From assembly GCF_047495875.1 (NCBI RefSeq), contig NC_092466.1:10474561-10538560 (forward strand): 64,000 bases of DNA. Direction: 5' to 3'. Position numbers and translations under genes: made by a program. The stretch is from Pithys albifrons albifrons (taxonomy: Eukaryota; Chordata; Aves; Passeriformes; Thamnophilidae). Below the pieces are notes generated by a model that saw only the letters and a list, made by a program, of their open reading frames with translations, was not told the DNA's origin and ran no database searches. Shown piece after piece: positions 1 to 12,668 of the stretch (position 1 is the stretch's first letter; every line of letters begins with the position of its first letter).

Positions 1-2
1 AT

Positions 3-518
3 CCTTGTGGCCATGGCAATACACAGGGGAAAAGTCATAAACAGGAATACAGAAACAGTAAAATCAAGTTAGGGCCTTGGCAAATGGTGGATGTTGCTAA
101 TGTATGGTTCTGCCAAGTATCTCCAGCAGCTCGATATGAACAGGAACTGTCCACTGAAGTACAGGTTTGGTGCCTCCTGAGAGAAATCCCAGGAGATGGT
201 CTAGCATATTAGCAAGCCTTTATTGCAAAAGTCTTGCAAGGTAGGTCATTGTGTGCCACATAAAATAGTATCTCTAATAAATCCATGGCAACTTTAATTT
301 TGTCTCCATCTTACAGAATAAGTACCAGCATCTATCAACAACTTCAGAGGAATTTACAGGCACTCTGTGTGCTGGAAACCAGCCAGCAGGGCCATTTTGA
401 GTTTTGTGATGCCAGAAGGGAAATAACTCAGATGGGCCTTTCTGAGGAGAGTCTCAGTATACGTTCTGGCCTGGCACAGATCCAGGGCATACAGTGTTGC
501 ACCAAGGCTGAGCAGTGA
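3..518 (+). pseudogene. Interrupted coding-like frame, unidentified
   Basis: One reading frame runs from the left edge to a TGA at 516-518 and is broken only by TAG at 210-212 and one TAA about 50 bases further on. The part before the first stop (about 69 codons) and the part from ATG 285 (77 codons) have protein-like composition rich in Gln, Glu, Leu and Ser; the last part ends GIQCCTKAEQ. A good splice-acceptor sequence (pyrimidines then TTACAG) ends at 316, so the downstream part could instead be a terminal exon reading from about 317. A consensus donor (AAG then GTAGGT) sits at 238-246, but joining it to that acceptor gives an immediate stop. I do not recognise the family. It may be a decayed retrocopy, a terminal exon cut by the window edge, or chance. 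Confidence 0.2.
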
Positions 519-1577
519 GACAATTCATCTGTTTGACACTCAAGAGAGATTTCAGCTGGGTTTGAGGGTGGAAAACTTTATTTATGTTTTATCGTGTATG
601 TGTTTTTCCTTCTCATTACTCAACTATACAGCAACAAAGAGATTTTTTTTAAATCCTATATTCTGCTAGATTGCTCTAAAGTAATGTGTTATTTTTACCA
701 CTAATACTAGCAAACTAAGTTCCTTGAGGGACTAAATCACTTTAGACATCATGTCTTTCTTCAGGTAAATTTGTTCATACAGACTTCCAGGTTGCTATGA
801 CCAGACAATCATAGCATGTGTGGTACCACAAAAGTGGCAGCAAGTGAATTAATCTTCCTTGAAATTCAGAGAGTGTGATAGTGAACTGGGGAACACATAC
901 TGTTCTGCAAGCTGCTGAGTAGGTGTCAGTCAGTAGCATGGCCCATCACTGTCATTTACTCAGCCTCTGCTTAGGTGTGTCTGGTGTCACCTGCCCCATT
1001 GAACTCTGGAGATTGATGACAAATACTTAAGAAATTTAGAATTAAGAATCTAGACCATCCTTACACATAACATATGTGTAAGTCCCCAAGGGGAGGAAGT
1101 CTCAGTGTCCTGTCACCCTCAGAGAAGAGCATTAATGCCTTCTCTCTGCTATCAAAGAGGTAATATTGCTCACCCATCTCCACTTCCATAGCACCAAAGG
1201 ATTCATGAACCCTGAGGTTCTCTCTTTAGCTGGCAGAGAGACAGGCACATCCAGTTCTCATAAATAGTTCTCTGCAAGATCCCATCTTGCTCCATTAACT
1301 CAATGGAAGCCTATTACTGCTAAAATCTTCATTTAGGTGCCTCATTTAGAAGCTGATATTAGATGGCATGAATAGACTTCCTTACCATTCCTTATCACAG
1401 CAAGTGTCAGTACCCTTTTTCAGGTTAGTGAAAATACATATATTAGGATAATTTTGCAGTGGAAATCTACTTTGAAAACTCCCAGTAAAATTTTTAATGG
1501 GAAAAGAATTATTTCCAAGAAATAATTTTATGAAAAGTGAAACAACTCTTTATAATTTATTGAGGACAAGACAGGTA
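519..1577. other. No feature seen
   Basis: Plain AT-leaning sequence with short chance frames. A minus-strand pair of splice-like sites near 1140-1230 (pyrimidine-rich acceptor and GTGAGC donor) encloses about 56 bases that are open in only one frame. I read it as chance. Confidence 0.5.
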
Positions 1578-1918
1578 AATTCTAATGCTTAGGAAGGGCC
1601 CAGACTTGCATAAAACCAGATACGAGAACTGATGTCCTTCAAGGCTGGAATGGTTTCCATTCTATCTATGTGTACTATAAACCAACTGGAGTGTTGAGGG
1701 CAGAGGTAAGAAAAGAAGAATTTTATGCAATCCTCAGCAGAAAAAATTACTTTCAAGAGATATTTTCCCTTCACTACATATTTTCTTTCCCACAGTACAT
1801 AGAAATCCTTTTTGGTTTTGCACAGCATTCATCAGACTCTTCCAGTGATATTCAGCCTATACATTTTAGACCTCACATCCAGCCTTATTATTCCCCACAT
1901 CAGTTTCCTGGCTTCTAA
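1578..1918 (+). other. Possible two-part terminal exon, unidentified
   Basis: A frame stays open from about 1578 to the TAA at 1916-1918. Inside it, GT at 1706 (CAGAG then GTAAGA) and AG at 1795 (TTTCTTTCCCACAG) make a well-formed 90-base mini-intron that keeps the frame in phase 0. The part after the acceptor begins YIEILFGF, has a serine cluster (HSSDSSSD), and ends in a Pro/His/Tyr/Gln-rich tail (IQPYYSPHQFPGF). AATAAA follows at 1952-1957, only 34 bases after the stop. The Ser cluster plus P/Q-rich tail is superficially like secreted calcium-binding phosphoproteins, but I cannot assign it. Frames of this length also occur by chance here. Confidence 0.2.
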
Positions 1919-1951
1919 AGTCTGACTGTACAAAACACTTCAAAGAATGGG

Positions 1952-1957
1952 AATAAA
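1952..1957 (+). terminator. AATAAA polyadenylation hexamer
   Basis: The hexamer lies 34 bases after the stop of the 1578-1918 frame. It is meaningful only if that frame is real, because isolated AATAAA is common in AT-rich DNA. Confidence 0.15.
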
Positions 1958-4900
1958 AGTTCCTATGTACCCAGAAAAATCCCCTTCTCTAAGTGGAGTC
2001 TTCAGATCCCTTGTATAGATCATAGTCCTGTTAAGAGCAGGAGTCTTCTCTAGTTATTAAACACCTCCTTTCTTTGATGTTCTGTAGAGTGAGACATGGA
2101 CATTGGATATGCTCTCATTAGCAATATTACAGCTTTAGCAGGCCCTCAGCTGTGCACAGAGAAGCCTAAGAAAACAGTGGTCCCCTTCTGACACATCTCC
2201 AGACAGGGGATACAGGTTAACCTGTCCATACTGTGCTGCATTCCCAAACCATTTTCTGGGTCCCTACTAGGACTCCTCCTCTTCAATCCACCTTACTTTC
2301 ACAGGAAAAATTGTGTAAGGGGAAACCACACTTTCCAGACTTGAGAGTAGCATAATTTGCCACGTTCATGCCTACCGGTCTTCATTTGGCCAACATTGCC
2401 TTAGTAGTGTCAGCTGATACTGTTGCAATTAAAAGTCTGTTCCCACATCTGATAAAGTCTTATTTCTCTGGAAAACATAGGGGTCAATGTTGATTCTTTG
2501 CAGTATTTCAGAAGAGGATGACCTTTTTTCTAGACAGCTTTGCCAAAGCAACAGGATTATATGTGTCATTGCGTATACACACACACTTAATAGTGAATGT
2601 TCTTCTGTAAATACATACATTTAAAAACACACACACATATGTACATGTAAAAACACATACAGAAAGACAGAAAAAATATGAGACTAAAATTTGCAGTTCT
2701 GTACACTGTTCTCGTGGTTTAAGTTAAGTAAATTTTATTCAATTGGTTAGACTTAAAGAACACTCCTTTTTAAGAGTGATCTGTTTCCAATGCTAATGCA
2801 ATTACTCCTCTTCTTTTCCTCTAAGTGAATTCTTCTGCAGTATTGAAAAAAAAAAAAAGATGAAACCCACAAAATTGGTCCCAGCTGCCTAATCTAACCC
2901 ATAATAGCAGATGTGTATGGATCCTTTTAACAGAGGAGGAGGAAGGAGAACTCCATAAAAGCATCTATGTAAAGGAGAGTCAACCTCCACTGACTCAATT
3001 CCAGGATCCTCTTCTTCTAGATTATCAACAGAGGTGCAATTCATGTATTAAAACTAGTCCCCATAATTCAGCTACACAGTTGCCCATTCAGGACCCTCCG
3101 TGTTTCTCAGCTTGAGAGTTTGGACTTGAGTTAGCACTGCTTGGTGTTGGAATTTGTTTTAAACTTCACTTGCTTAAAAAAAGTGATGCAGATTCAGGTT
3201 CTCAGTTGTTGATTTACACTTTCTGTCCCTCAATTTAACCCCTTTTCTCAATGGTATTTGAGATAATAATTTCATGGTTGGGACCCATGGTTGCTTGGTC
3301 CTTTTGGCTACCTCTTCACCAACAGATGGCAAGAAAATCAACCCCCAAACCCTTAGGGAAGTCATGAATTACTTCTTATGAGCAGTGCCATTTGGAAAAT
3401 GTCACATTAACAGAGGATAAAGTTCTGCTCATACATAGCTTATGCTTCTGCATGTGCTCCAGAGCCAACAGCAACATCAAATGCCTACTTCTGAAAGAGC
3501 AATTTATTTCCCTAAATACATATTTCCTCAGGCCTATACTACATTCTAGGATTAAAAAGTGATATTCAATAGATGCAGAGTCATCCTATCATTTTTTTAT
3601 GCAAATGACAGTATTGTCTTTGTCAGTGTTAAAATTGCAGGGAAAAAAAAAGCCACAGGTCAATGCTTAAACTACAGGAAATGATCGATTTTTTAATTAC
3701 AACAGAAATTCAATTATACACTTATCTAAGGCTCTTATTACTACATTCTTGTAGAGGAAACAATTGCCTGAAGGTTGAAATTCACAGCTAAGCTCCAGCT
3801 ACATCCCTTTCCATCAGATTTTCCAAAGTCTCTGATCTTCACTGAACAGACAGTGCAGGGACCTCTTCTGAAAATTTTGCTACCAGCAGATTTCTTTCTC
3901 TAAAGTTTGAGGTTTTAGAAGAACTTCCTAATAATGTTTCTTTAAACAGCACTTGAAAACAATAATAGGAAATATGCTAAGCTTGCAGCCAAAGAGCTTT
4001 AATGAAGATGGAGGGTGACAGATGCAGGGGCAAGATCAGGGAGGACACCCGTGAATCTTTACAGCTGAAGCTGCTAAAAGAACAGCTGATTTATATAAAA
4101 AGTAAGGCAATGGGTGTATTAAGGAGGGAGCTGAGAATACTGGTGTGGTAGGAGGGGTTGTTTTCCCCTCTGTGTCCTTCCTTCAAATGGTTTAGCTATA
4201 GTGTGAGGGTAAGTATTGAGACAAAACTCATTTCTGAAATGCTAGTATCTGCCTTTTAGAAACTGCATATGTTTCTGTTTGAAAGCTTTTGCTTCCTGAG
4301 AGTAAGAAGCTCAAGGGCAGGAAAGGCAAAGATGTTTCGAAAGCAGAAATGATGCAACTGATGCTCTCTCAGGATTTATCACTGCAAGAGCAAAGGGAAT
4401 TCTGGAGACCCAACAAAGGTAATGTCTACCAAATCTGACTCTTGGCTGTTTTGTTTGGGTTTTTTTAATTGGAAGTGAATGAATTGAGCTTCTTTCTTGC
4501 ATTAAAAAGAGGTAACTGGCACATACTTGGATTTGATTCTTTATTAGTAGCTTTGTACTATGTCTCTCTTGTTTCCTGCCAGTCTTTGGCAAGGAAGCTC
4601 AAAGGACTTGTCAGATGCCCCTACTGAGAGTAGCCACAAACCCTGCTGGTCCCTCAGCTCCAAATCTTAGGATTGTAATGGTATTTGAGGTGCTCAGCCT
4701 CCATATTGCATATGGATCCCTTCCTGAGGGTTTGGCTCAAGTCCTGCTTTGATTTGGCTCTCTGGTTGACTGTTGTAGAGAGGCATTGATGGCTGTACAG
4801 GCACGTGCAGGTTCAGGGAACATTTGGTCGTTGGCTGGTTAGAGTTGCGGAGACATTTGCTGTTTCACCTGCTCTTGTACCTGCTGTAGCAACCACTTGT

Positions 4901-7900
4901 TTTCTGTTGTGCTAGGTGTGTTTTGTGTGTGGATGGCTCCTGTTGCATCTCTCTGATGGGAGTGACAAGCAAGTCATAGAGGGATTTGCTGCTACTATGG
5001 CTCTAAAAAGGCAGGGAGTTCTCTAAAACCTTAGGAAATTGTGGGACCATGCAGGTGGCACCCAACTGCTAAAGGTTCCCAAATTTTACCTGTTCAAGAC
5101 AGGAAAAAGATTGTTTCAGCCTAGGCTTGTTAGCTTCCAAACCCAGATTTACTTACTTATCACAGAACTACCTTCACAACCATGGCACCATGGGATTAAT
5201 TTTATCCTGATTTACACTGACCTTCCCACCTGCCCAGAGCCCCAGGAACACAGTCATAGTGCTATGCACTCTTCTAGTTGACTTCACATCCATTGCTTTC
5301 AGCTGGAGACTTTCAAGTTGTGGTACAAAACCTCTTCATAGTCAGACTCAACTGTTTCTTAAACAAATAGTTTTCTCCCTTGCCTTTGTACCTTCCCTTG
5401 ATACATCCAACATGTGCTGCTATTGATATATTCAAGGCATCATATGAGGTTCTTTTTGATAAAATACCCTGTTATTCACCAAGAAATTGACTGATTATTT
5501 TACTGTGAGCATGAAAAATGACAGGGATGGGAGGACACTAATTTTTTCCCTGGGGCGCATAAAGCTGAGAGTGTTGTGTCCTGCAGAATGTGTGTTAAGC
5601 CTCTCTGTTTATTTTTTGCTTTTTCTTGGATAAAAACCAAAACAACTAAATGTTATCATAATTCCAGATCAGAGTCACGTGCACAAATTCATAAAATACC
5701 TGCATGCTATTAAGTGCTTTCCTAAGAAGTGAATTAAGTTAAGTAAAAAAAAAAATCTGTGTGTTTATGGAGTAGACCTTGGACTCTCTGTACAGTCCTA
5801 TGTGTGGAATCAACTTCTCTCCAGACTTGTGTGCAGATACAGCATATTGTGAAGCGTACAAGAGGCATTTTTATAAAAAATAAGGGGATGGACTTATTCT
5901 TCATGATTTTTGTAAAACATATTATAAACAGGGCAGTGGTTGGATATGTATAATTTAATAAGATACAGTTGAGAGCAGTTGTTCTTGGAGTTACCATTCA
6001 TTCTCTCTGATATCCTGAGCAATGCTTGGAAATCAGTTTGAGGCTACTGAAAAATTAACATATTTAGACACAGGCAGTTTGATACAAGTTCCTCCAAATT
6101 TCATTTGGTTGGGATTTCTTTCTGGGTTTTTGTTTCTCCCCTCTGCAGACCTGTCATAATTTGTAGTAGCTTAAAAGCTAAAACTTAAGGTGTTATCGAG
6201 GTGCCACTGTTCTCATGCAGTGCTCAGATTAGCTGTAGGTCACTCTAAGTAATTGTTTGTTGTTTCTGAATCATCTGCACCAATTCTTGTGTCCTCAGTA
6301 TGACTGACAGAGTGCTGGTAGGTTTATTGTATCTTCTAGTATTTTGAGAGAGAAGTATAGATACTGAACCACTACTCTGGATTTTTATTTTGGTCTCTGT
6401 TTTATTTCACTCATTTTTCTTCAAGATGCCTTGTGTGTTGCAGAAAATAAAACTAATGCTGCTAACAAGGTTACCATACTTGCTTCTGTCAGACAGGGTA
6501 GCAACCAGTCTGTCAAGAAGCTAATCTTCAAACTTTTCAGGTCAACCAACCACAAGAAATTAAATGTTTCTCTTCCATTTCTGTTTGTCTCTTTCCCTTG
6601 TATTTATTTCTACAAACCTATTTTACCTGTCCTTGTCTGCTGTGCTTGGCATGGGTACCGTGTTGTCAAGTTCCCAGTGTTCAAAGACTTTTAGCTAATG
6701 GTTTTCAAGGTCAAATGCCTAAGGCTTAGTTCTTGAATTCAGCAGAGGCAAGTAAATAATTAAGTTGCCCAAGGTATTCCTGCTGTTTGTCATTGTTCTC
6801 CCCAGTGAAAGTGAGAAAATCTGATTGCTCTGAATAAACCAGACTTACTGAAGTCTTTGACTTCTTCAACAACATTTTAAGTCCTAGAGAGATGTGGTGC
6901 ATGTAAATGTGTGTAACAGCCTTAAGCACTTTCTCTCCAGGGCTTTAATAGTTATATTTAAATAAAAACACCCTAACAAGCATATTCTTCTAAATGATAC
7001 AAGTGCACTCTCAAAATCAGCTACAATCAGTGGGAGCTGCAGGTTATGCAGCACATGTGGATTCCCAGTCTGCTTGAATATATCAAAGTGGTGTGGATCC
7101 CAAATCTTAGCTTCAGTTATTAAAAAACACAGCCTCTGGGCATGTTAAGCTACTCATATGAACGAGGTTGTTCTGAAATAGAGTCCCTTGTCCCTTTGAT
7201 CTGGTGTGACACTGGGAGGCAGGCATGATATATGTGTGTGGAGGACGTGACTTGCTTGCCTCTGGCTAGGATGCTTGTCATTAGGTCTAAAGATAACTGT
7301 GAACTTGAGTAGTGCATTTGTTCTGAGTACAGGAAACTGAAGCAGGAAACAGAACACGAAGATGCTGTTCATAGGGGAAAAAAGAGGAGGTGAAGATTTG
7401 GGTGTAATGACATCACAAAAGAAATGCAAACGTGACATTATGTGTGAAAACAATTTGAGCTGACAAAGCAAAAAGCCTCTTGCCAGTCTAGTGAGGAAAC
7501 ATTTAAGTTAGTGAAGTACGATTGTGAGAGTATGAAAATGCCATTGCAAGGCTCTTTATCATGGCTGAGAAGGGGGAACTGGCCTGGTTTTACGCTCAAT
7601 GAACAGAACTTCAGCTGTCTCACTAGTCAACAAAAACAGTGCAAATGGGGTTTCAGGTCACTAGAGGCTTTTCAAAAGAAATAAAACTGACCAAATTGCT
7701 CCTAAACCCAAATAAGAAGAGGATGGTTTTACCTGAAACCACCTTCAACAATCCAAACTTAAGGTCATTTTGTAGCCATTTTATTACAAGAGGCTCACTT
7801 TTCGTTTTTCAAAGGAAAGTTAGGCATTTCTTTATTATTTATTATTTGATCAAACACATTAGATGGCTAGCCAAGTAAAGCTCGCTCTACATCAGAGGTA

Positions 7901-8199
7901 GCACCTGGCATTTATTTCTCATGTCCTGTATAACTCTTCTCCATTAATTCTGCAATTTCCATAACAATGAAGGTACATTATCTTGTGTGATGTTATTCTT
8001 GGACTCATAGAAACACGCAGTAAACACTGTGCCTCTTACCCTGACCACCCAGTGGAGCTCAGCAGTCATTGAAACCTTGTGTCAAAGTGTATCTTAAATT
8101 CCACACTCCTTTTACCAATGCTCTTTGCAATTACAATCCAATTCTCACATTATTGCCCACATAAAGTGAAGTGGTCTTGTTCCCAACCCAGGTCACCCC
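1958..8199. other. Plain non-coding stretch
   Basis: No gene, transposon or RNA gene recognised. It contains the broken CA microsatellite at 2574-2660, short A and T homopolymers (for example A12 near 2848), and G/T-rich patches near 4450. Two very short stretches, near 5207-5221 and 7028-7050, faintly resemble old sauropsid dispersed repeats as I remember them, but they are too short to annotate. Confidence 0.5.
2574..2660. repeat. Imperfect CA microsatellite
   Basis: Two short (AC)n runs, about 2575-2586 and 2627-2637, are separated by about 40 bases. ACATAC-type degenerate units follow to about 2660. The array looks old and eroded. Confidence 0.75.
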
Positions 8200-8312
8200 T
8201 GCACATTTGATCTGCACTTACGACTTGCATAAAGTCGTTAATGCACACTGTTATTAATTCGGTTGCTGCTGTTGCATTTCATTGTCAACAAACTTTTTGT
8301 GTTTTTTGGAGG
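8200..8312. promoter_or_regulatory. Candidate conserved non-coding element
   Basis: The segment has a mix of factor-like sites typical of vertebrate enhancers: a CATAAAGTCGTTAATG stretch (Hox/TALE-like), TTATTAATT (homeodomain), CATTGTC (Sox-like) and GTCAACA (Fox-like), all within about 90 bases. It has two CpG dinucleotides in an otherwise CpG-poor area. This is a pattern-based inference with no alignment behind it. Confidence 0.2.
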
Positions 8313-11300
8313 GGGTAGCAAAACCTAAGGTTAAATTAGGGTTGCTGTTATCCAACATTTTGGTATCCAGTGTTCCTGGTATTGCATACTGCAGCATGGC
8401 CTTTCTTGGAAGCTCTATGTACGTGGCCCAGCTAGGCCTGACCTTGCTCTGTCTGAGACATCTGATGAGATCACAGCTGGAGGTGATGCAGTTATGAACA
8501 TTTAGTTATGGGAAAGTCTGGGGAGATATTTTTAACAAATAAAAATGGAAAGCTTGCAAAAGCGTGACGTGGGCATTGTTTTCAGTACTTTGAGTTCCCT
8601 TCTCATAAACATGTGGAAACTCTTTAGGAGTATGGTATTAAGATCCTAGTTAATTTATTTTTCCAGACTGCCTGCTGCAAAGGTTTGTTCTATATGAGAA
8701 GCTAATACTGCAGTCCAAGGTCATGGAAAGCAAGGGGGAAAGAGTTGTGTGGATACACTGAAGTGTTTAGTTTTTAGTTTTTGTTTTCTTCTCCTGCAGC
8801 CGGTATTCAGTATTAAAAAAAAGGAAAGCTGATACAGGGATTGTGTTGGGTAACAAGTTTTCATTTCTTCTCTGTAAATGCTTTCAAAATAATCATAAAC
8901 ACATGTTAATATGTGGTACTCTGTAGAGGGGAAAGAAAGCAATGGGAACATAGCCAGCCAACAAAGTATATGTCTCTCTCTGAAAGAACAATACAAAAAG
9001 TAAATCCGAAAGGAGAAGCTACAGGTCTTGATGGACTGAAAGCACCATGCAATTTCCAAAGTTAGGAAATTAGTTTGAGATTCAGAAACCAGAATAAGGT
9101 TAGGGGTCAATAGGTAAAATTAGAGTGAAACTTTGAAAAGAGCACATGGACCTTATTGCATTTGCTAGGAGAAGAAGCATGACAGAAAAGTGACTACAGG
9201 AACCCATGGCCTGATGTCCCTCATACTGCAGAAAGGAACTTAGTTTACTCTAAACCAAGTGGAGATTTAGGGTTTTCCACAGCAATGTAGAAATGTCATG
9301 CTCGTTAGCCAGAGCAAGGCACATCTTGCGATTACCAAAAAGCTCCCAGAAAAAGCCCTTCTGAGAAACCAATTGATGCTTCAAATTATAAATTCTCTGT
9401 GTGCAGAGTGCCTGTAAATGAAGTGGTACTTGGGGGCTACGGACTCACTGTCTTCCCCGCTTTTGGCAGAGCTGTCATGTGATCTGGAGCCAAGTCCAGA
9501 ACTAGAACATTGTACAAGCCAATTTAATTCTCAAAAAATGAAAGAAAATATATCCAGTTTTAGATGAAATATTGGTTGAAGTTGCCAGAACAAGATCTGA
9601 CTGAGAAACTTCAGAAAGCAATTTAGAACATTAGAACAAGGTGAACTGGACGTTGTGTCTTCACATGCATAGCCTTAGTCCTTAACACCAACTTGCAAGG
9701 GAGAGCTCAGTCCTGGGTGGTGTTTAGTGTCAAGGTTTTCTTTAAAGAGAATGTGATGATGAAGAAAACTGTGAAACATAATTGCATTTACTGTAAATTA
9801 AGTATTGAAAATTCCTAAAAGCAAAGATCCAGAAACATGCAGTCATTGAACTCCAATACCTTCCATCTATTCCAACAGTATCAGAAATTCTGAGATTTTT
9901 TGACAGGAAGTTGGAGACTAATATTCACTTATAGGACTGGGCACACTAATATAATTTGCTTCTGACGAAAAGTAGCTATTGTGGTTTTATTACATTTTTT
10001 CATTTTATCTACATATAAGGATGAACATTTTTCAAATAAAAACTCTTCTTAACCTTGATCTAAATCACAACCAGAGACCTGCAAAAGCATTGTCCTTGTT
10101 TATATTGTTCCTGAGAGGGAAACAAAAATCTATATTTTGTGTTAAAGCTTCATTAAAAAAGAGACTCTCCTGATTCTTGAAGTAGGTATTCTGTAGCACT
10201 GAATTGTACTGGTAAACTTAGTCAAAACCAGTGTAGGTCACAAATAGGCAGTTCACAATTCATTAAGGCTTTAGAGTTGTATAAAATACCTGGTTGCATG
10301 TTGTTCTTCAATCAGGTTTAAATAGACACCACAAACTTCCTTTATTTAAGGGTATATTTTTGCCTGCTTTTAAATAAGGTTATTAGCCCATTTGTCAGCT
10401 TTCTGTCTGTACCATATCTTCATGGGAGCTGGCTTGGCACTCTGAGTAAAGCTGGAGTCAATATATCATGCCTATAAGAGTAACCGAATGGATATTTAAA
10501 TGTCCAGCTGCCTGACTGAAAACATTATCTCTGGAGGATCTGGGTGAGCTCAACATTCATATTGAAATGATGAAGTCAAATTTCATAATTACCCATCACT
10601 TGCAAAACCAGCTGTCTCACAGGTCCTTATTGCAAGCAAGTTATCCTGTCTCAGGTTGGTGACATCTTTTTTCCAACTTGCAGTAGGAGGGGAATTTGTG
10701 GTTCTTCACATCTGTTGTTAGATCTTGTCTGCAACTTCATCTCTAATTGCTCCATCCTGGAGGTTGGACTGAGTCGATGATAAGCAGCGTTTGGGACCAA
10801 TACTGTTTCTAAGATTTATTTTAACTAACCATTGTGATGAAGCACTAGACAGCAAGGATTTTATCAAAAACCAGTAATATTTTATTTCAGTTCTGATTGT
10901 GCTTTATAAGACAAATTAGACCAGCTTTCCTTGTAAGCTACAAAAATAAAACCAACCTTGATATTTTTAGAAAGCCTGGTCCTACTTCTTTAAGCTTTTT
11001 TTTTTTGGTGTGTGGAGAGCCAGAGCAGGAGGGAAACAGTTTTTATTTGTGTGAACTCAGTTACCCTATAGCTCATAGCAGAGAAGGAGGGTCTTCCTCC
11101 CCTCTCAAACAGGTTTGTTTTCATTAGCCATGTCTCTACATGTATCTCTGATGGCTGCTCCAGAGCTGAGCAGATAAATCTCTTCAGCATTTGGTCACCG
11201 CCTTTGTACCTCCTAGAGTAGAAGCCACCTTATCTGTGCACACCCCAGATTATTTCTAAAAATCAAGAGATCAAGTGGATTTATCTATAGGCCACAAAGT

Positions 11301-12323
11301 TAATAGCTTTATCAAGCCTACTTGTTCTCTTCACATTGTCTGAGAATAATTATTGTTATAGTAAATTAGAAGCATTTTTTCCTCAAAAATTATGCTTTTC
11401 ACCAAGAAATATCTGTAAACTTAAAAGATTTACATATGCAACTAATCTTCAGTACAGCATTTGGTTTATTATTGGGGTGGTAAACAGATGTTGATTCCTT
11501 TAGTGACACTAGAATTAAATATTACATTTACAATGGACTATATGCTATAAAGTGGCTCTGGATCTTTCTATTTGGTGGCAAGCTTGTACTTTCAGTCCTT
11601 CCCCTTGGGTACCATGGAGACATTGCCGTGAGAGAGAAATTGGGAACAGTTGGATTCTTTTGGTAATGTTTCTTAGCAAAGTTTTGTCAGGTTATTCTTC
11701 TCTTTGGAATATCAAATCACATGTTATCAAGTACCTTGATATTCCCTGAGGCTGCACAAGATTCATGGTGTCTGGCTATTGCAGATATATATAAAACAGT
11801 TGTTATTTTTCTGAATGTTGGGTGGATTTTTGACTTTTACACACAAGAGTCTCAGCACTGTTTGTTACTTTCCTGCTGAATCTCAGCAGAAAGTATTATT
11901 TCTGTGAGACCTCAAAGCAGTTATTTTTTTCCCCCTATCTCTCACAGTCATATATTTTCACAGTTAGCAACACCTCAATCTGCTCTTGCAAGAATGAACT
12001 TCCAGTAGCTGGATCTGAGGCTATTGTCATCAGACAGAGATAAAACCTCACAAAGCTGGGTCCCAGATTGTGGGTCAAACCATTTGAGTTCACGTTTTTC
12101 AGTTTTGCCTTTGACTTGAGACCTCCCTCTCCTCAGGGCCAAAATGACAAAGGTTATTTTCCAGGGCTCCTTTTTATTAAGGTCCTATCTTGTGCTTAAG
12201 AGAGTACTTTTGTCTTTATTTCCATGGAGTTTGGGCCTGAAAAACCCTCCCCTACCTTACACAGGAGAGGGCTCTACTCATACCATATAGATACCAAAAG
12301 TTTGTTTAAATAAAGGAGTGTTC
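8313..12323. other. Plain non-coding stretch
   Basis: No exon or repeat could be named. A 71-codon frame at 8282-8497 runs into it and has hydrophobic stretches, but no splice or family support. Poly-T runs (for example near 10991) and scattered AATAAA hexamers are the only landmarks. Confidence 0.5.
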
Positions 12324-12371
12324 CTTTGTTTGGGGCTTTGTTGTTTTTTGGGTTGTTTGGGTTTTTTTTTA
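12324..12371. repeat. G/T-rich low-complexity tract
   Basis: About 48 bases made almost only of T and G, with T runs broken by GG or GGG (TTTGTTTGGGG, TTTTTTGGGTTG and so on). It belongs to the same class as 27712-27790 and, on the other strand, 19750-19885. Confidence 0.7.
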
Positions 12372-12610
12372 TTCAACCTAGGTTGTAGCTGGTGTCTTCC
12401 CTGTGTCAGAACAGCAGCAAAGTGAGGCCCATTTAGGGCTTCCATGTGCCTGTCCCACATGTTCCCATCTGTTTGCACTGCCAGAAATCATTGCATGACC
12501 ATTATAGGTATAGACAGGTATTGAACTCAATCGAAAATGACAGTCAACAGTAGTCTGTCCCATTTTGGCTGACACAGAGCTGAGAGCACGTCCAGATAGG
12601 CAGGAAGAAA

Positions 12611-12668
12611 TGTGGAGGGCTTGGGTGATTTTGTCTATCCCCTTAAATCCCATATGATTCTGTGATTG
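12611..12668 (+). mobile_element. Possible CR1 3' tail
   Basis: The segment ends in ATGATTCTGTGATTG, which matches the ATTCTGTG-type octamer repeat that ends avian CR1. The preceding bases (GGGCTTGGGTGATTTTGTC then CCCCTTAAATCCC) can be aligned loosely to the usual CR1 run-up (TTGGATGATCT then CCCTTCCAACCC). Upstream bases to 12372 do not look like CR1. It is either a very short, old 5'-truncated insertion or a coincidence at the octamer. Confidence 0.4.

Noticed and set aside
1140..1235. Minus-strand exon with good acceptor and GTGAGC donor
   Set aside because: About 56 bases with stops in two of three frames. It shows how easily good splice-like pairs arise by chance here.
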